Positions 1-9,231 of a stretch of 64,000 nt of DNA are shown here, piece after piece. The translations under genes and the position numbers were made by a program. The notes under the pieces are model-generated. The model was not told the DNA's origin and did no database searches. It was given only the letters and a program-made list of their open reading frames with translations. Location: positions 1 to 64,000 of the forward strand of contig DASZRT010000103.1 in NCBI GenBank assembly GCA_035549075.1, written 5' to 3'. This stretch comes from DASZFV01 sp035549075 (GTDB lineage: Bacteria; Myxococcota_A; Polyangia; Fen-1088). How positions within the stretch are numbered: the stretch's first letter is position 1; each line of letters opens with the position of its first letter.

Positions 1-151
1 CCCCCCCCCCCACGGGCCCACCCCGTTTTCTGATGTGAGCCGGCGCGGCGAAGCCGCGCCTCTCGTCGTCAAACGCGTTCGCTGCGCTCACTCTGGCCGC
101 GCAGCTCAATGCCGGTTTGGCAGGCGGCAGCGAGCGAGCCCGATCGATCGA

Positions 152-1264
152 TCAGTCGACGACGGGCGAGCTCTTCGCGCGCGAATCGGCGACGGAGGCG
201 AAGGAACCGGCGAGGGCGCGATGGGCGGCGGGCGCGAGCAGGGAGGCGAGCATCGCCGAGGGGGCGGGCATGGGGACGGTGCAGGCGGCTTTCAGGGCGG
301 CGACGCGCGCGGCGCTCTCTTCGACGCGGGCGCGGAAGTCGGCGCGCGTTTCGGCGGCGCGCACGAGCGCCTCGTGGGCGGCGCGCTGGCGCGCGAGCGG
401 CTCGCGAATGAGAAGGTGATCGGCGCCCGCTTCGATCGACGCGACGGCGAGCTCTTCGATGGGCCAGCGATCGGCGACGGCCTTCATGCCGAGGTCGTCC
501 GAGACGATGACGCCGCGGAAGCCGAGCTCGCCGCGCAGCAAATCAGTGAGCACGCGGTGCGAGAGCGTCGCGGGCCGATCGGTATCGAGCGCCCGGAAGA
601 CGACGTGCGCCGTCATGAACGCCTCCATGCCGGCCCGCGCCGCGGCCGCGAAGGGCGCGAGCTCGACGGCGCGCAGGCGCGCCAGGTCGTGCTCGATCAC
701 GGGCAAGTCGAGGTGCGAGTCGGTGCGCGTGTCGCCGTGACCCGGGAAGTGCTTGCCGCAGCCGACGACGCCCGCGCCGCGCAGGCCGCGCCAAAACGCG
801 AGCGCCTGCGTCGTGACCGCCTGGGGCGTCGTGCCGAAGGCGCGGTTGCCGATGACGGGGTTCGCGGGGTTGGTGTGGACGTCGAGCACGGGCGCGAAGT
901 CCCAGCCGATGCCGAGCGCCGCCAGCTCCTCGCCCAGCGCGCGCCCCACCCGCTCGGTGCGCGCTTCGTCGCCAGCGCCGCCGACGGCCAGCATGGGCGG
1001 CCACTCGGTCGCGACGCCGCGCAGCCGCTGCACGAGCCCACCTTCTTGATCGATCGAGACCAGCAGCGGCGCGTCCGCCGGTGACGCGCGCCGGAGCGTC
1101 CCCACGAGCGCCGCGACCTGGGTCGCCGACGCGACGTTGGGCCGGAACAGCATGACGCCGCCGACCTCGGACGCGGCGACGCGCGCGAGCAGCTCGGCGG
1201 GCGCCGTCGGCCCGTCGAAGCCGACCGAAACCAGCTGCCCACATAGCCTGGCGAGCCCGCTCAC
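152..1264 (-). CDS. nagZ: Beta-N-acetylhexosaminidase, glycoside hydrolase family 3
   Basis: The 370-residue cytoplasmic enzyme removes the GlcNAc from GlcNAc-anhydroMurNAc muropeptides during peptidoglycan recycling. The NagZ signature KHFPGHGDT lies near residue 165 and carries the catalytic His loop, and the SDDLGMKA segment near residue 255 carries the nucleophile Asp. SIDQEGG near residue 70 is the usual substrate-binding stretch. The start is GTG, there is no signal peptide, and the length is normal for the short NagZ form. It is transcribed away from the epimerase gene. The other recycling enzymes in the window, MurQ and AnmK, lie 27 kb away. The assignment is secure at family level. 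Confidence 0.93.
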   Translation of the reverse strand: MSGLARLCGQLVSVGFDGPTAPAELLARVAASEVGGVMLFRPNVASATQVAALVGTLRRASPADAPLLVSIDQEGGLVQRLRGVATEWPPMLAVGGAGDEARTERVGRALGEELAALGIGWDFAPVLDVHTNPANPVIGNRAFGTTPQAVTTQALAFWRGLRGAGVVGCGKHFPGHGDTRTDSHLDLPVIEHDLARLRAVELAPFAAAARAGMEAFMTAHVVFRALDTDRPATLSHRVLTDLLRGELGFRGVIVSDDLGMKAVADRWPIEELAVASIEAGADHLLIREPLARQRAAHEALVRAAETRADFRARVEESAARVAALKAACTVPMPAPSAMLASLLAPAAHRALAGSFASVADSRAKSSPVVD

Positions 1265-1372
1265 GAAGGCCCTCGTCGGGGCAACCCATGGCGGCGCGGC
1301 GCGGTCTCAGAGGGCATCGCTGCATGATAGGTCCGCCCCGCGGGCCCGCCACTTTCGCCGCCTGCAAATGCC

Positions 1373-1400
1373 TTTCAAATGCCATCGGGGCTGATATAAG
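1373..1400 (+). promoter_or_regulatory. Candidate sigma-70 promoter of the epimerase/porin pair
   Basis: TTTCAA (1373-1378) and TATAAG (1395-1400) are separated by 16 bases, in the only AT-rich patch of the gap between the divergent nagZ and epimerase genes. The -10 is good and the -35 is weak. Confidence 0.35.
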
Positions 1401-1447
1401 GTGCGGACCTTTTTGGCCGATCCCCCGTGCCCGCCGCTCAAACGTCC

Positions 1448-1897
1448 ATGATCAAGGTGAAGCGAATCGACCACGTCGCGATCGCCGTCGCCGATCGGGA
1501 CGCCTCGGCGGAAGGGCTCGCGGGCCTGTTCGGCCTCGCGACGGGCGCTCGCGAGCACGTCGCCGGGCAGAAGACCGACGTCGTCTTCCTGCACGCGGGC
1601 GACGTCGCCGACGGCCACGCCGCCGGGCGCACGACGATCGAGCTGTGCGCGCCGGCCGGCAACGAGGCCCTTGCGCGCTTCATCGACAAGCGCGGCCCCG
1701 GCCTGCACCACGTCTGCTTCGAGGTCGACGATCTCCCCGGCACGCTCGCGAGCCTCAAGGCCGCGGGCGTTCGCCTCATCGACGAGACGCCGCGCCGAGG
1801 CGCGCGCGGTCACGACGTCGCGTTCCTTCACCCGGCGGCGACGGGCGGCGTGCTGTTCGAGCTCTGCGCCCCAGCCCACGGAGGCCCTGTCCGATGA
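1448..1897 (+). CDS. mce: Methylmalonyl-CoA epimerase (VOC superfamily)
   Basis: The 149-residue VOC-fold protein would interconvert (R)- and (S)-methylmalonyl-CoA in propionate and odd-chain or branched-chain carbon metabolism. The metal-ligand positions are visible: His in RIDHVAIAV at the N-terminus, His in GLHHVCFEV near residue 85 and Glu in LFELC close to the C-terminus. I chose ATG 1448 because the family begins directly with the first beta strand. A GTG at 1427 would add seven residues. The stop overlaps the start of the next gene as ATGA, so the two are probably translated together. No methylmalonyl-CoA mutase is in the window. Confidence 0.85.
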   Translation: MIKVKRIDHVAIAVADRDASAEGLAGLFGLATGAREHVAGQKTDVVFLHAGDVADGHAAGRTTIELCAPAGNEALARFIDKRGPGLHHVCFEVDDLPGTLASLKAAGVRLIDETPRRGARGHDVAFLHPAATGGVLFELCAPAHGGPVR

Positions 1898-3834
1898 TTC
1901 GTGCCCGAGGCGCCGCCGCCGGCGCCGTCCTGACGACGCTCTTCTTGCTCGCGCCGATCGCCCGCGCCCAGTACACGCCGGGCGGCATGGGCGCGCCGGG
2001 CGGCATGCAGCCGCCGCAGCCCATGGGCCAAGAGCCCAAGGAAGAAGGCCCCGCCGAAGAGGCGCCCGAAGAAGACACGAAGCCCGCCGACCAAGAGCCG
2101 TTGCAGGGCTACCCCGATCAGGATCGCCGCAAGCTGCAGGTCTTCGAGATCGACGGCTACCTCCGCCTGCGCGCGGACTACATGCACGACTTCTTCCTGG
2201 GCCAGGGCTACACGCAGGTGCAGACCAAGGACGCCTACGGGAACCCCACGTGGGGCCTGCCGCCGTTCCCCGTGCCGCTCGAGTGCGCGCGCCCGACGTC
2301 GAACGGCGCCGCGCCCGAGAACATCGCCGGCAACGCGGCGGGCACGGCCTGCCCGCAGAAGAACATCGGCGGCGCGAACCTCCGCCTGCGCCTCGAACCG
2401 ACGCTGAACATCAGCGACCAGGTCCGCGTGCACGCGCAGTTCGACGTCCTCGATAACACGGTGCTCGGCTCGACGCCCGACACGCTCGCCGGCATCAACG
2501 GCTACAACCGTCCCGACGCGACGGCGGGCACCAACACGATGGCGTCGTCGACGGCGTCGCCGTCAGGCTTCCTCTACAACACGCAGGACGCGCCCGAGGT
2601 CGGGCAGAACGGCTACGTGTCGAGCGTCCGCGCCAAGCGCGCGTGGGCCGAGATCGACAGCGAGTTCGGCTCGCTCCGCTTCGGCCGCATGCCGTGGCAC
2701 TGGGGCCGCGGCCTCGCCTACAACGACGGCGGCTGCCCCGACTGCGACGTCGGCACGACGGTCGATCGCGTGATGGCGCTGACTCAGCTCTACGGCCACC
2801 AGGTCGCCGTCTCGTGGGACCTCGGGCCCCAGGGCTACACGGCCGGACAGTTGAGCCTCGGCCGCAACTCGCCCGACGGCTACCCCTACGATCTCTCGCA
2901 GAACGACGACGTCGAGCAGTTCACGGCGTCGATCCTCCGCCGCGACAACCCCGTTCAGCTCAAAGAGCGCGTCGACCGCGGCGAGCCCGTCCTCAACTAC
3001 GGCCTGCAGGTCGTCTACCGCGCGTTGGGCGCGGTCGCGCGCCCGACGACGACGGCCAATCAGGCCTCCGACGCGACCGGCATGCTCGCGGGCGCGCAGC
3101 CGCTCACGCCCGAGCAAATCCAGCAGGCGCAGCCCTTCAACGGCTTCTCGTTCACGCCCGACATCTGGGCGAAGTTCTATTACAAGGCGCTCACGGTCGA
3201 GTTCGAAGGCATCGGCGTCTTCGGCAAGATCGACAACCCCGGCTACCTCGCGGTCGACAACCACGCGGTCACGCTGCGGCAGCTCGGCTGGGTCGTCGCG
3301 AGCGAGCTCAAGCTCTACCGCGAGTCGTTCTTCGTGGGCCTCGAGACGGGCGGCGCCACGGGCGACCAGGCCGAAGACCCGGGCCAGTACCTCAACTACC
3401 GCTGGAAGTTCGTGCAGCAGCCGTCGGGCGACCACGCCATCAACGACTTCCACTTCTCGCCCGACTACCACGTCGACGAGATCCTGTTCCGCCACATCAT
3501 GGGCACCGTCACGAACGCCATCTACATCAAGCCGCAGGCGGCGTACTGGTTCGACCTGGGCCGCAGCCGCGCGATCGGCCTGAACGGCAGCATCATCTAC
3601 AGCATGGCGCAGGTGCCTGTCTCCACGCCGGGCAACTCGATCAACTACGGCGTCGAGGCCGACCTGGGCGCGACCTACCGCAACACGGGCGAAGGCATCT
3701 ACGGCGGCGCGACGTGGGGCATCTTGTTGCCGATGGGCGCGCTCGATCGCCCGACGTCGCTCTGGGGCACGGCCAACGCCTCGGACGCCTCGACCGCGCA
3801 GGTGCTGCGCGTGTTCATGGGCGTGCGGTTTTAG
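1894..3834 (+). CDS. Porin-like outer-membrane beta-barrel protein
   Basis: The 646-residue protein has a clear signal peptide ending near ARAQ (residue 27). A Gly/Met/Pro and then acidic Glu/Pro-rich linker runs to about residue 70, followed by a long region of alternating aromatic and polar strands ending in VFMGVRF, a C-terminal Phe typical of barrel insertion. The DGYLRLRADY strand and the R-FGRMP pattern resemble delta-proteobacterial porin-like proteins of the TIGR04551 type; that family name is from memory. The start is fixed by the ATGA overlap with the epimerase stop. The substrate is unknown. The open frame extends upstream to 1288, but that part is the epimerase in another frame. 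Confidence 0.7.
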   Translation: MIRARGAAAGAVLTTLFLLAPIARAQYTPGGMGAPGGMQPPQPMGQEPKEEGPAEEAPEEDTKPADQEPLQGYPDQDRRKLQVFEIDGYLRLRADYMHDFFLGQGYTQVQTKDAYGNPTWGLPPFPVPLECARPTSNGAAPENIAGNAAGTACPQKNIGGANLRLRLEPTLNISDQVRVHAQFDVLDNTVLGSTPDTLAGINGYNRPDATAGTNTMASSTASPSGFLYNTQDAPEVGQNGYVSSVRAKRAWAEIDSEFGSLRFGRMPWHWGRGLAYNDGGCPDCDVGTTVDRVMALTQLYGHQVAVSWDLGPQGYTAGQLSLGRNSPDGYPYDLSQNDDVEQFTASILRRDNPVQLKERVDRGEPVLNYGLQVVYRALGAVARPTTTANQASDATGMLAGAQPLTPEQIQQAQPFNGFSFTPDIWAKFYYKALTVEFEGIGVFGKIDNPGYLAVDNHAVTLRQLGWVVASELKLYRESFFVGLETGGATGDQAEDPGQYLNYRWKFVQQPSGDHAINDFHFSPDYHVDEILFRHIMGTVTNAIYIKPQAAYWFDLGRSRAIGLNGSIIYSMAQVPVSTPGNSINYGVEADLGATYRNTGEGIYGGATWGILLPMGALDRPTSLWGTANASDASTAQVLRVFMGVRF

Positions 3835-3853
3835 ACCGCGCTCCGATCGCTGA

Positions 3854-4693
3854 TTACTTCTTGAACGTCTTGAGGCGGTCTTCCGCCTCTTTGCGATCGG
3901 CGGCGGGCTCGCTCGTGCCGTACTTGAGGTAGCTCTCGAAGGCGTCGCGCGCCTCGGCGGTCTTCTTCTCCTGCGAGTAGAGGACGCCCAGGTCGTAGTA
4001 GGCCTTGGCGTACTTCGGATCCTTCTCGAGCGCGAGCTTGTACTCGGCGATGGCCTCGTCGGTCTTGCGCTCTCGCCGGTAGACGACGGCGAGGTCGAAG
4101 TGAAGCTCGGCGTCGTCGGGCTTGATCGTGAGCGCCTTCCGAAAGGCCGTGATGGCGCCGTCGCGATCGTCGGACTTCGACTTGGCGATGCCGAGGTTCG
4201 TCCAGCCGGCGGCGTCGTCGGGCTTGAGGTCGGTCGCCTTCTGCAGATGTTCGATGGCGTGCTTGTAGTCGCCCTTCTGCTTGTAGGCGAAGCCGAGCGA
4301 GACGCGCGCCTCGTAGTCCTCGGGCTTGAGCGCGACGGTCTGCTCGAGCTCGCGGATGCCGTCGTCGAGGCGCTTGAGGCGCACGTAGGCCGCGCCCAGG
4401 TTGCCGTGCGCCGTCGCGTCCTTCGGCTGCAGCTTCACCGTCTTCTCGTACTCGCCCGCGGCGCGTTCGTAATCGCCCTTGGCGCGGTAGAGGTTGCCGA
4501 GCGTCAGGTGCGCGGCAGCGTAGTCGCTGCGGATCGCGATGGCCTTCTCGCACTCGGCGGTCGCCTCGGCCAGCTTGCCCTCGCGCTTGTACTGCAGCGC
4601 GAGGTTGTAGTGGTCGGCGGCGTCGTCGGCGAACGCCGGGGCTGCGAGACCGACCGAGAGAGCGAGGGCGAGGGCGGCCATCGTGCGTCGCAT
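3854..4693 (-). CDS. Periplasmic tetratricopeptide-repeat protein
   Basis: The 279-residue protein has a signal peptide cut after AFA (residue 22) followed by about six and a half consecutive TPR units filling the chain. Each shows the spaced small/aromatic consensus, for example AHLTLGNLYRAKGDYERA and AYYDLGVLYSQEKKTAEA. It ends in a charged helix. TPR arrays are protein-binding scaffolds and no catalytic domain is present, so the function is unknown beyond periplasmic or envelope protein interaction. It converges on the porin gene with 19 bases between stops and is divergent from the iron permease gene. Confidence 0.8.
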   Translation of the reverse strand: MRRTMAALALALSVGLAAPAFADDAADHYNLALQYKREGKLAEATAECEKAIAIRSDYAAAHLTLGNLYRAKGDYERAAGEYEKTVKLQPKDATAHGNLGAAYVRLKRLDDGIRELEQTVALKPEDYEARVSLGFAYKQKGDYKHAIEHLQKATDLKPDDAAGWTNLGIAKSKSDDRDGAITAFRKALTIKPDDAELHFDLAVVYRRERKTDEAIAEYKLALEKDPKYAKAYYDLGVLYSQEKKTAEARDAFESYLKYGTSEPAADRKEAEDRLKTFKK

Positions 4694-4745
4694 CCGGTCA
4701 GACTACCCTCCGGCGCGTGTGGCGCGCAAATCGCGCCCGCCGCGC

Positions 4746-4751
4746 TATATT
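4746..4751 (+). promoter_or_regulatory. -10-like hexamer directly before the iron permease start
   Basis: TATATT ends 8 bases before ATG 4760, with no Shine-Dalgarno sequence between. A transcript starting at the normal distance would be nearly leaderless. Confidence 0.35.
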
Positions 4752-4759
4752 CGCGCCTC

Positions 4760-5548
4760 ATGCTGCAGGCCCTCCTCGTCACGTTCCGCGAAGGCATCGA
4801 GTCCTTCCTGATCGTGGGCGTCATCAGCGCGTACCTCCGCAAGACGGGACGCGCGGGCCTGCTGCGCGGCGTGCATGTCGGGCTCGCGGTCTCGGTCGTG
4901 ACGTGCCTCCTGGGCGCGTGGCTGTGGCTGCAGGTGCCGAACCAGCCGCTCTACGAAGGCATCGGCGCGCTCGTCGCCGCCGGCCTCGTGGGCGCGCTGT
5001 TGTGGCAGACCGTGCGCGTCGGCCGCCGCATCAAGGGTGAGATCGAGGCGCGCCTCGGCCGCGTCGTCGGCCCCGCGATCGAGGACGGCGAGCGGCCGTC
5101 GCTGCGCGCGCTCGCGGGCGTCGCGCTCGTGACGACGCTGCTCGTGACGCGCGAGGGGCTCGAGGCGGTGTTCTACGTCGGCGTGCAGGCCCTCGCCGTC
5201 AAGCGCAACGACGTGCTCGTGGGCGCGGGCATCGGCTTCGCGCTCGCGGCCGTCATCGCCTGGACGTGGGCGCGCTTCGCCCACCGCGTGAACCTCGGCG
5301 TGTTGCTCAAGGTGACGTCGCTGTTCCTCGGGCTGTTCCTCGTGCAGCTGCTCATCTACGGCGTGCACGAGCTCGCCGAGAGCGGCGTCATCGAGGGCAG
5401 CCAGGCGTTTCACAACGCGACCGAGGTGCTCGGTCCCGACGGGCGCATCGGCCACTTGATGTCGTACTCACTGCTGGCCGCGCCCCTGCTCTATCTGTTT
5501 TGGGCCCGGCGCGCGAAGGCGCGACCGCGGCCTCCCGCGACGGCCTAG
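4760..5548 (+). CDS. FTR1-family iron permease (EfeU-like)
   Basis: The 262-residue polytopic inner-membrane protein has about seven hydrophobic segments. Both FTR1/EfeU iron-binding motifs are present: REGIE at residues 10-14 in the first membrane segment and REGLE at 131-135 in the fourth. It should move iron across the inner membrane. The partners EfeO and EfeB are not nearby, and no ferroxidase domain is fused, so it may act alone or with distant partners. I used ATG 4760 because the first membrane segment begins at once; the open frame upstream is antisense to the TPR gene. Confidence 0.85.
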   Translation: MLQALLVTFREGIESFLIVGVISAYLRKTGRAGLLRGVHVGLAVSVVTCLLGAWLWLQVPNQPLYEGIGALVAAGLVGALLWQTVRVGRRIKGEIEARLGRVVGPAIEDGERPSLRALAGVALVTTLLVTREGLEAVFYVGVQALAVKRNDVLVGAGIGFALAAVIAWTWARFAHRVNLGVLLKVTSLFLGLFLVQLLIYGVHELAESGVIEGSQAFHNATEVLGPDGRIGHLMSYSLLAAPLLYLFWARRAKARPRPPATA

Positions 5549-5604
5549 GCGCCGGACAACGTCAGGCTTGCGTCGCGCGACGCGCCTGATTACCGTCCCG
5601 GCCC

Positions 5605-6564
5605 ATGGCCCCCACCATTCGTAAAATCGCGTTCTTGATCGTGGCCGTCGCGCCGCTTTTCGCAACCGGCGCTGCCGTCGCGCAGGCCGACCCCAAGTTC
5701 GATTACGGCAAGGCCGAAGAGGTCAAAGACGTCAAGGCCGTCGAGTGGAAGGCGCAGGCCAAGGGCGGCTTCCTCATGACGTCGGGCAACTCGAGCACGA
5801 CGAACGGCACCGTCGGCCTCAACGCCTCACGCAAAGAGGGCAACAACAAGCTCGCGCTCGAGGGCGGCCTCGCCTACGGCAAGTCGCGCATCTTCGACGC
5901 GACCGTCGACGCCAACAACCAGATCACGGCGCTCGACTCGCGCGAGGTCGAGACGACGAACTCGTGGCTCGCCAAGGGCCGCTACGACCGCTTCTTCACG
6001 ACCAACAACTCGGCCTTCGTCACCGCCATCGGCAGCGGCGACAAGATCGCGGGCAAGACCTTCGCGGGCGGCGGCCAGATCGGCTACAGCCGCCAGCTGC
6101 TCAAGAACGACATGAACACGCTCGTCGCCGAGCTCGGCTACGACTTCTCGTACGAGCGCTACGTCCAGCAGCCGATGAAGACGCTCGACCCCGTGAGCAT
6201 CCACTCGGCGCGCCTGTTCGTGGGCGAGACGCTCAAGGCGACCGAGCAGACGGGCCTCACGGCCAGCGTCGAGGCGCTGTTCAACCTCAACAAAGAGTCG
6301 GGCGCGCTCAACGTCGACACCAACACGCCCGGCGTCGACGCGTTCAAGGACACGCGCGTCATCGGCAAGCTCGGCGTCACGACGACGGTCTACAAGAGCC
6401 TCAGCATCGGCCTCGGCTTCACGCTGAAGTACGACCAGAACCCGGCGCCCCGCCCCATCCCGGCGACCGCCCCCATGGGCGCCTCCTACGGCCCCGGCGT
6501 CAAAGCCTTCGCCGACACCGTCGACACCCTCACGGAAGCCACTCTCATTTACACGTTCTTCTAG
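5605..6564 (+). CDS. DUF481-type outer-membrane beta-barrel protein
   Basis: The 319-residue protein has a signal peptide ending at VAQA (residue 27). The mature part has the DUF481 pattern: GGFLMTSGNSSTTNG near residue 57, alternating beta strands and a C-terminal aromatic end, LIYTFF. Members are salt-induced or uncharacterised outer-membrane proteins, so no specific role can be given. Its TAG stop lies inside the palindrome CTAG at 6561-6564, which also ends the convergent lipoprotein gene. Confidence 0.7.
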   Translation: MAPTIRKIAFLIVAVAPLFATGAAVAQADPKFDYGKAEEVKDVKAVEWKAQAKGGFLMTSGNSSTTNGTVGLNASRKEGNNKLALEGGLAYGKSRIFDATVDANNQITALDSREVETTNSWLAKGRYDRFFTTNNSAFVTAIGSGDKIAGKTFAGGGQIGYSRQLLKNDMNTLVAELGYDFSYERYVQQPMKTLDPVSIHSARLFVGETLKATEQTGLTASVEALFNLNKESGALNVDTNTPGVDAFKDTRVIGKLGVTTTVYKSLSIGLGFTLKYDQNPAPRPIPATAPMGASYGPGVKAFADTVDTLTEATLIYTFF

Positions 6565-7382
6565 GGCTTCCGGACGAAGAAGCCCGTCTGCCTCAAGGCG
6601 ACATTCACGGCCGCCCACGGCGCCGCCGAGGGTGGCGTGCCTACGTATACGATCGCCGCCTGGCTCTGCACTTCGTATGACCGGCTCCATAACGTACAAC
6701 ACTGCTGGCTTCGACTCTCGACGGAGCACGTCGGATCGCTTCCCGTCTGAAGAGAAAAGCGGCCTTCGTGTCCGCCCGCACAGATATTCTCGCGCGGCAC
6801 AGCTAGGGTTAGCCTCGGGACCAGATCTCCATCGAAGAAATCCGGCCGCACGCCAGTCATCACGGCAAGCAGGATGGAGCCGTCACTTCGAGCGATCACT
6901 TGGGTGTCCCGTGCTTCATTGTCGGTGACCTGCGTAGTCCGATGTGAGAACACGAGAGCGTCGCCCACTTTGAGATCGACCGAAATCCCAGGGCCGCCTC
7001 CTGGCAACGCCGAGTATGGGACAGAGACACTAAGTGCATCTCCGCAGGGACCAACATTGTCCTGACTCTCGCCCTGGATTGAGACGAGAGTCAGACCCGA
7101 AGCAGGAACCTCAGTAACGACAACGTTCTCCACGCTAAGAGACATCGAGAATCCTGCGCCCAACGGATCACGCCCGCCACACGCGGGCAACGATCCGGCG
7201 TACGAGCGCGCGTTGACACCGACCTCTGGAACGGGCAGCGCAGGTAGTGTCGCGACATTCGGGCATAAGTCGTTCGCCGCACCTGAAATGCTCTCGATGA
7301 ACAAGCTGCATCGGCCGGCACCACTCGTCTTCGCGCACGCGACAAAATACAAGGAAGCCAATATTAAGCCGACGTTGCGCAT
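6561..7382 (-). CDS. Putative lipoprotein of the AT-rich accessory block
   Basis: The 273-residue protein begins with a short signal sequence ending in FVAC, a plausible lipobox (Cys 16). The mature part is Cys-rich (about ten Cys) with beta-type sequence and no domain I recognise. It follows the interrupted metzincin gene by 58 bases on the same strand and shares its lower GC, so it probably belongs to the same operon and the same transferred block. It may be an inhibitor, anchor or substrate of that protease; this is context only. Confidence 0.6.
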   Translation of the reverse strand: MRNVGLILASLYFVACAKTSGAGRCSLFIESISGAANDLCPNVATLPALPVPEVGVNARSYAGSLPACGGRDPLGAGFSMSLSVENVVVTEVPASGLTLVSIQGESQDNVGPCGDALSVSVPYSALPGGGPGISVDLKVGDALVFSHRTTQVTDNEARDTQVIARSDGSILLAVMTGVRPDFFDGDLVPRLTLAVPRENICAGGHEGRFSLQTGSDPTCSVESRSQQCCTLWSRSYEVQSQAAIVYVGTPPSAAPWAAVNVALRQTGFFVRKP

Positions 7383-9164
7383 GGAGCCTCCGACTATCTA
7401 CCGGGCAGCCATATCCTCCGGCAGACCGCAATAAACCGAATTACTCGATCGAGAAAAGCCGCTCGCTCACTGGATGCACGCGAAAGTCGACGTTCTCCTT
7501 AAGCCCGGCCTCTAAGAGCAGGCGCTTTCTCTCACGCGCTATCACTTTTGAACGACCAGGAACTTCGCCCGGTTGATTTAGAAAATACTGGCGAATCTGT
7601 CGCCCGTACCGCTCATCCTGAGCGTGCTGACTCGCAGAGCGAGCACCGGAACTAGTCGAACCGTTGCAGCTACCGCTATCTAGCTGGCAAAGCTTAAATG
7701 ACATTGTATAGGACGCGGGAATATCCAGACGAAGGTTCGACCACTCTGACTTGTCACAGTCACAACCAGACGTATTCGGGCTGCAGCCTTGTTTTGGCGA
7801 GGTCTGACTAGTTGGCACGCACTGCGACAGTGAGTACGGAACGCAGCTGTTCGTGCAGCCACCTAGGCTTGCGCCATCGCACATACCTCGCGAGTACGAG
7901 AACCGTCGCATACCGCCCGCACCAGAGACCGGCGTCCCCGTCAGATTGAACCGATAGTTCATGGGGCTAGTGTGGACGCAGCTATTCTTTCCGGAATTGC
8001 TATTATTCAGATTGTGTACCAACCCCAGGTTGTGACCCAGTTCGTGAACGAAAGCGCCGCGCTGTTTATCGACAGTGCCGACCTGCATTTCGGAGAGTCC
8101 GAGCGCGACCATCACGTCGTTTCCCCATATTTCGGCCTCGCCGCTCGACGCCACGTCGGCGCATGAGGTCTCATCCCGAAGGGAATGAGCAAATATCAAG
8201 TAGTGAAATATCGAAGCGCGAAGAGGATCAAAAAACGACAAATTATTTTTTCGGTCATAGAAATGGAACACGCCTGAACAACTACCAAATGTTGCTCGCG
8301 TCGTTTCAGAAAAACCGCTCCAAATCATTACGTGTGGAACTATTGTTCGTCCAGTGAAGGATGAATCTGTTTGAAACACTTGCACCAAGTCGGCAGCGAA
8401 CGTTGTCCAATTACCTGTTACTCGCGGATCATGACTGTGATCAGATGCAGTCATAAAATCGACCTGCACAAACAGATCTTGTGTTTTTGGATCGGCGCCA
8501 CTGTCTTGCCACGGCATCACCAAAGATGCATCGAACCCCGCGAGACTGGACGCGTTTACACCTATAAGTTCCTCATACTCAATTAAACCGTCCGAATCTG
8601 TATCAGGGTTTCCAATATCGGTTCCCTTTGCTTGTTCGATGTTATCGCTAATGAAATCACCGTCAGAGTCAGGATCGTACTGGATCCATAGATCATAGTT
8701 CCCAAGATTTCCTGGATAACCAAATTCTCCAGATATTACGTAACAATTGCTGCACGACGCAGTCAGGGACATCTTTGACAGTTCAGCAACTCCCTCATCG
8801 TCACTGAAGGCCGTTGTGGCGCCGGGCGTTGGATTTACTACGTACAATACTGTGTCGACGAAACGTCCACCGTTCGCGACTCGCACTGGAGCTGTTTGAT
8901 AGGTCATCGCAGTTGGTGCCGTCTGACTCATTACTGTATTGACACCATCAACCGTTGCGTTGAGGTTTTCAATGATCCATCCGGTTGACGACCGCCACGT
9001 CTGAAGGTTGACAACGGCAGATCCGCTCAATGGGTACGTCGAAACAACAAGTTCGTACGCCTTGGGCGTTCCTGATGTATTGGTAAAATATATATACGAA
9101 CAATATGGCTCGCTGAACGTAGTTCCTTGATCGTCATTGAACGCGGCCGTGATTCGATTTGTTC

Positions 9165-9173
9165 CGGAAGCAT
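9165..9173. repeat. Target-site duplication, left copy
   Basis: The 9-bp sequence CGGAAGCAT recurs at 10535-10543 on the other side of the element. The 8-9 bp length fits IS256-family transposition. Confidence 0.85.
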
Positions 9174-9178
9174 GGGAA

Positions 9179-9202
9179 TGTCCGACGAACCGTGTAACTG
9201 GC
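9179..9202 (+). repeat. Left terminal inverted repeat of the IS256 element
   Basis: These 24 bases match the reverse complement of 10507-10530 at 21 positions. The inner GTGTAACTGGC block is identical in both ends. Confidence 0.85.
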
Positions 9203-9231
9203 CCAATCGTGGTGGGCTGAGTTGATCAACG

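Noticed and set aside
1..11. Run of eleven C at the very start of the window
   Set aside because: It lies at the sequence edge and has no partner structure; an assembly or contig-end artefact is the simplest reading.
1288..1893. N-terminal extension of the porin frame
   Set aside because: It overlaps the epimerase in another frame and is Arg-rich; the signal peptide begins at 1894.
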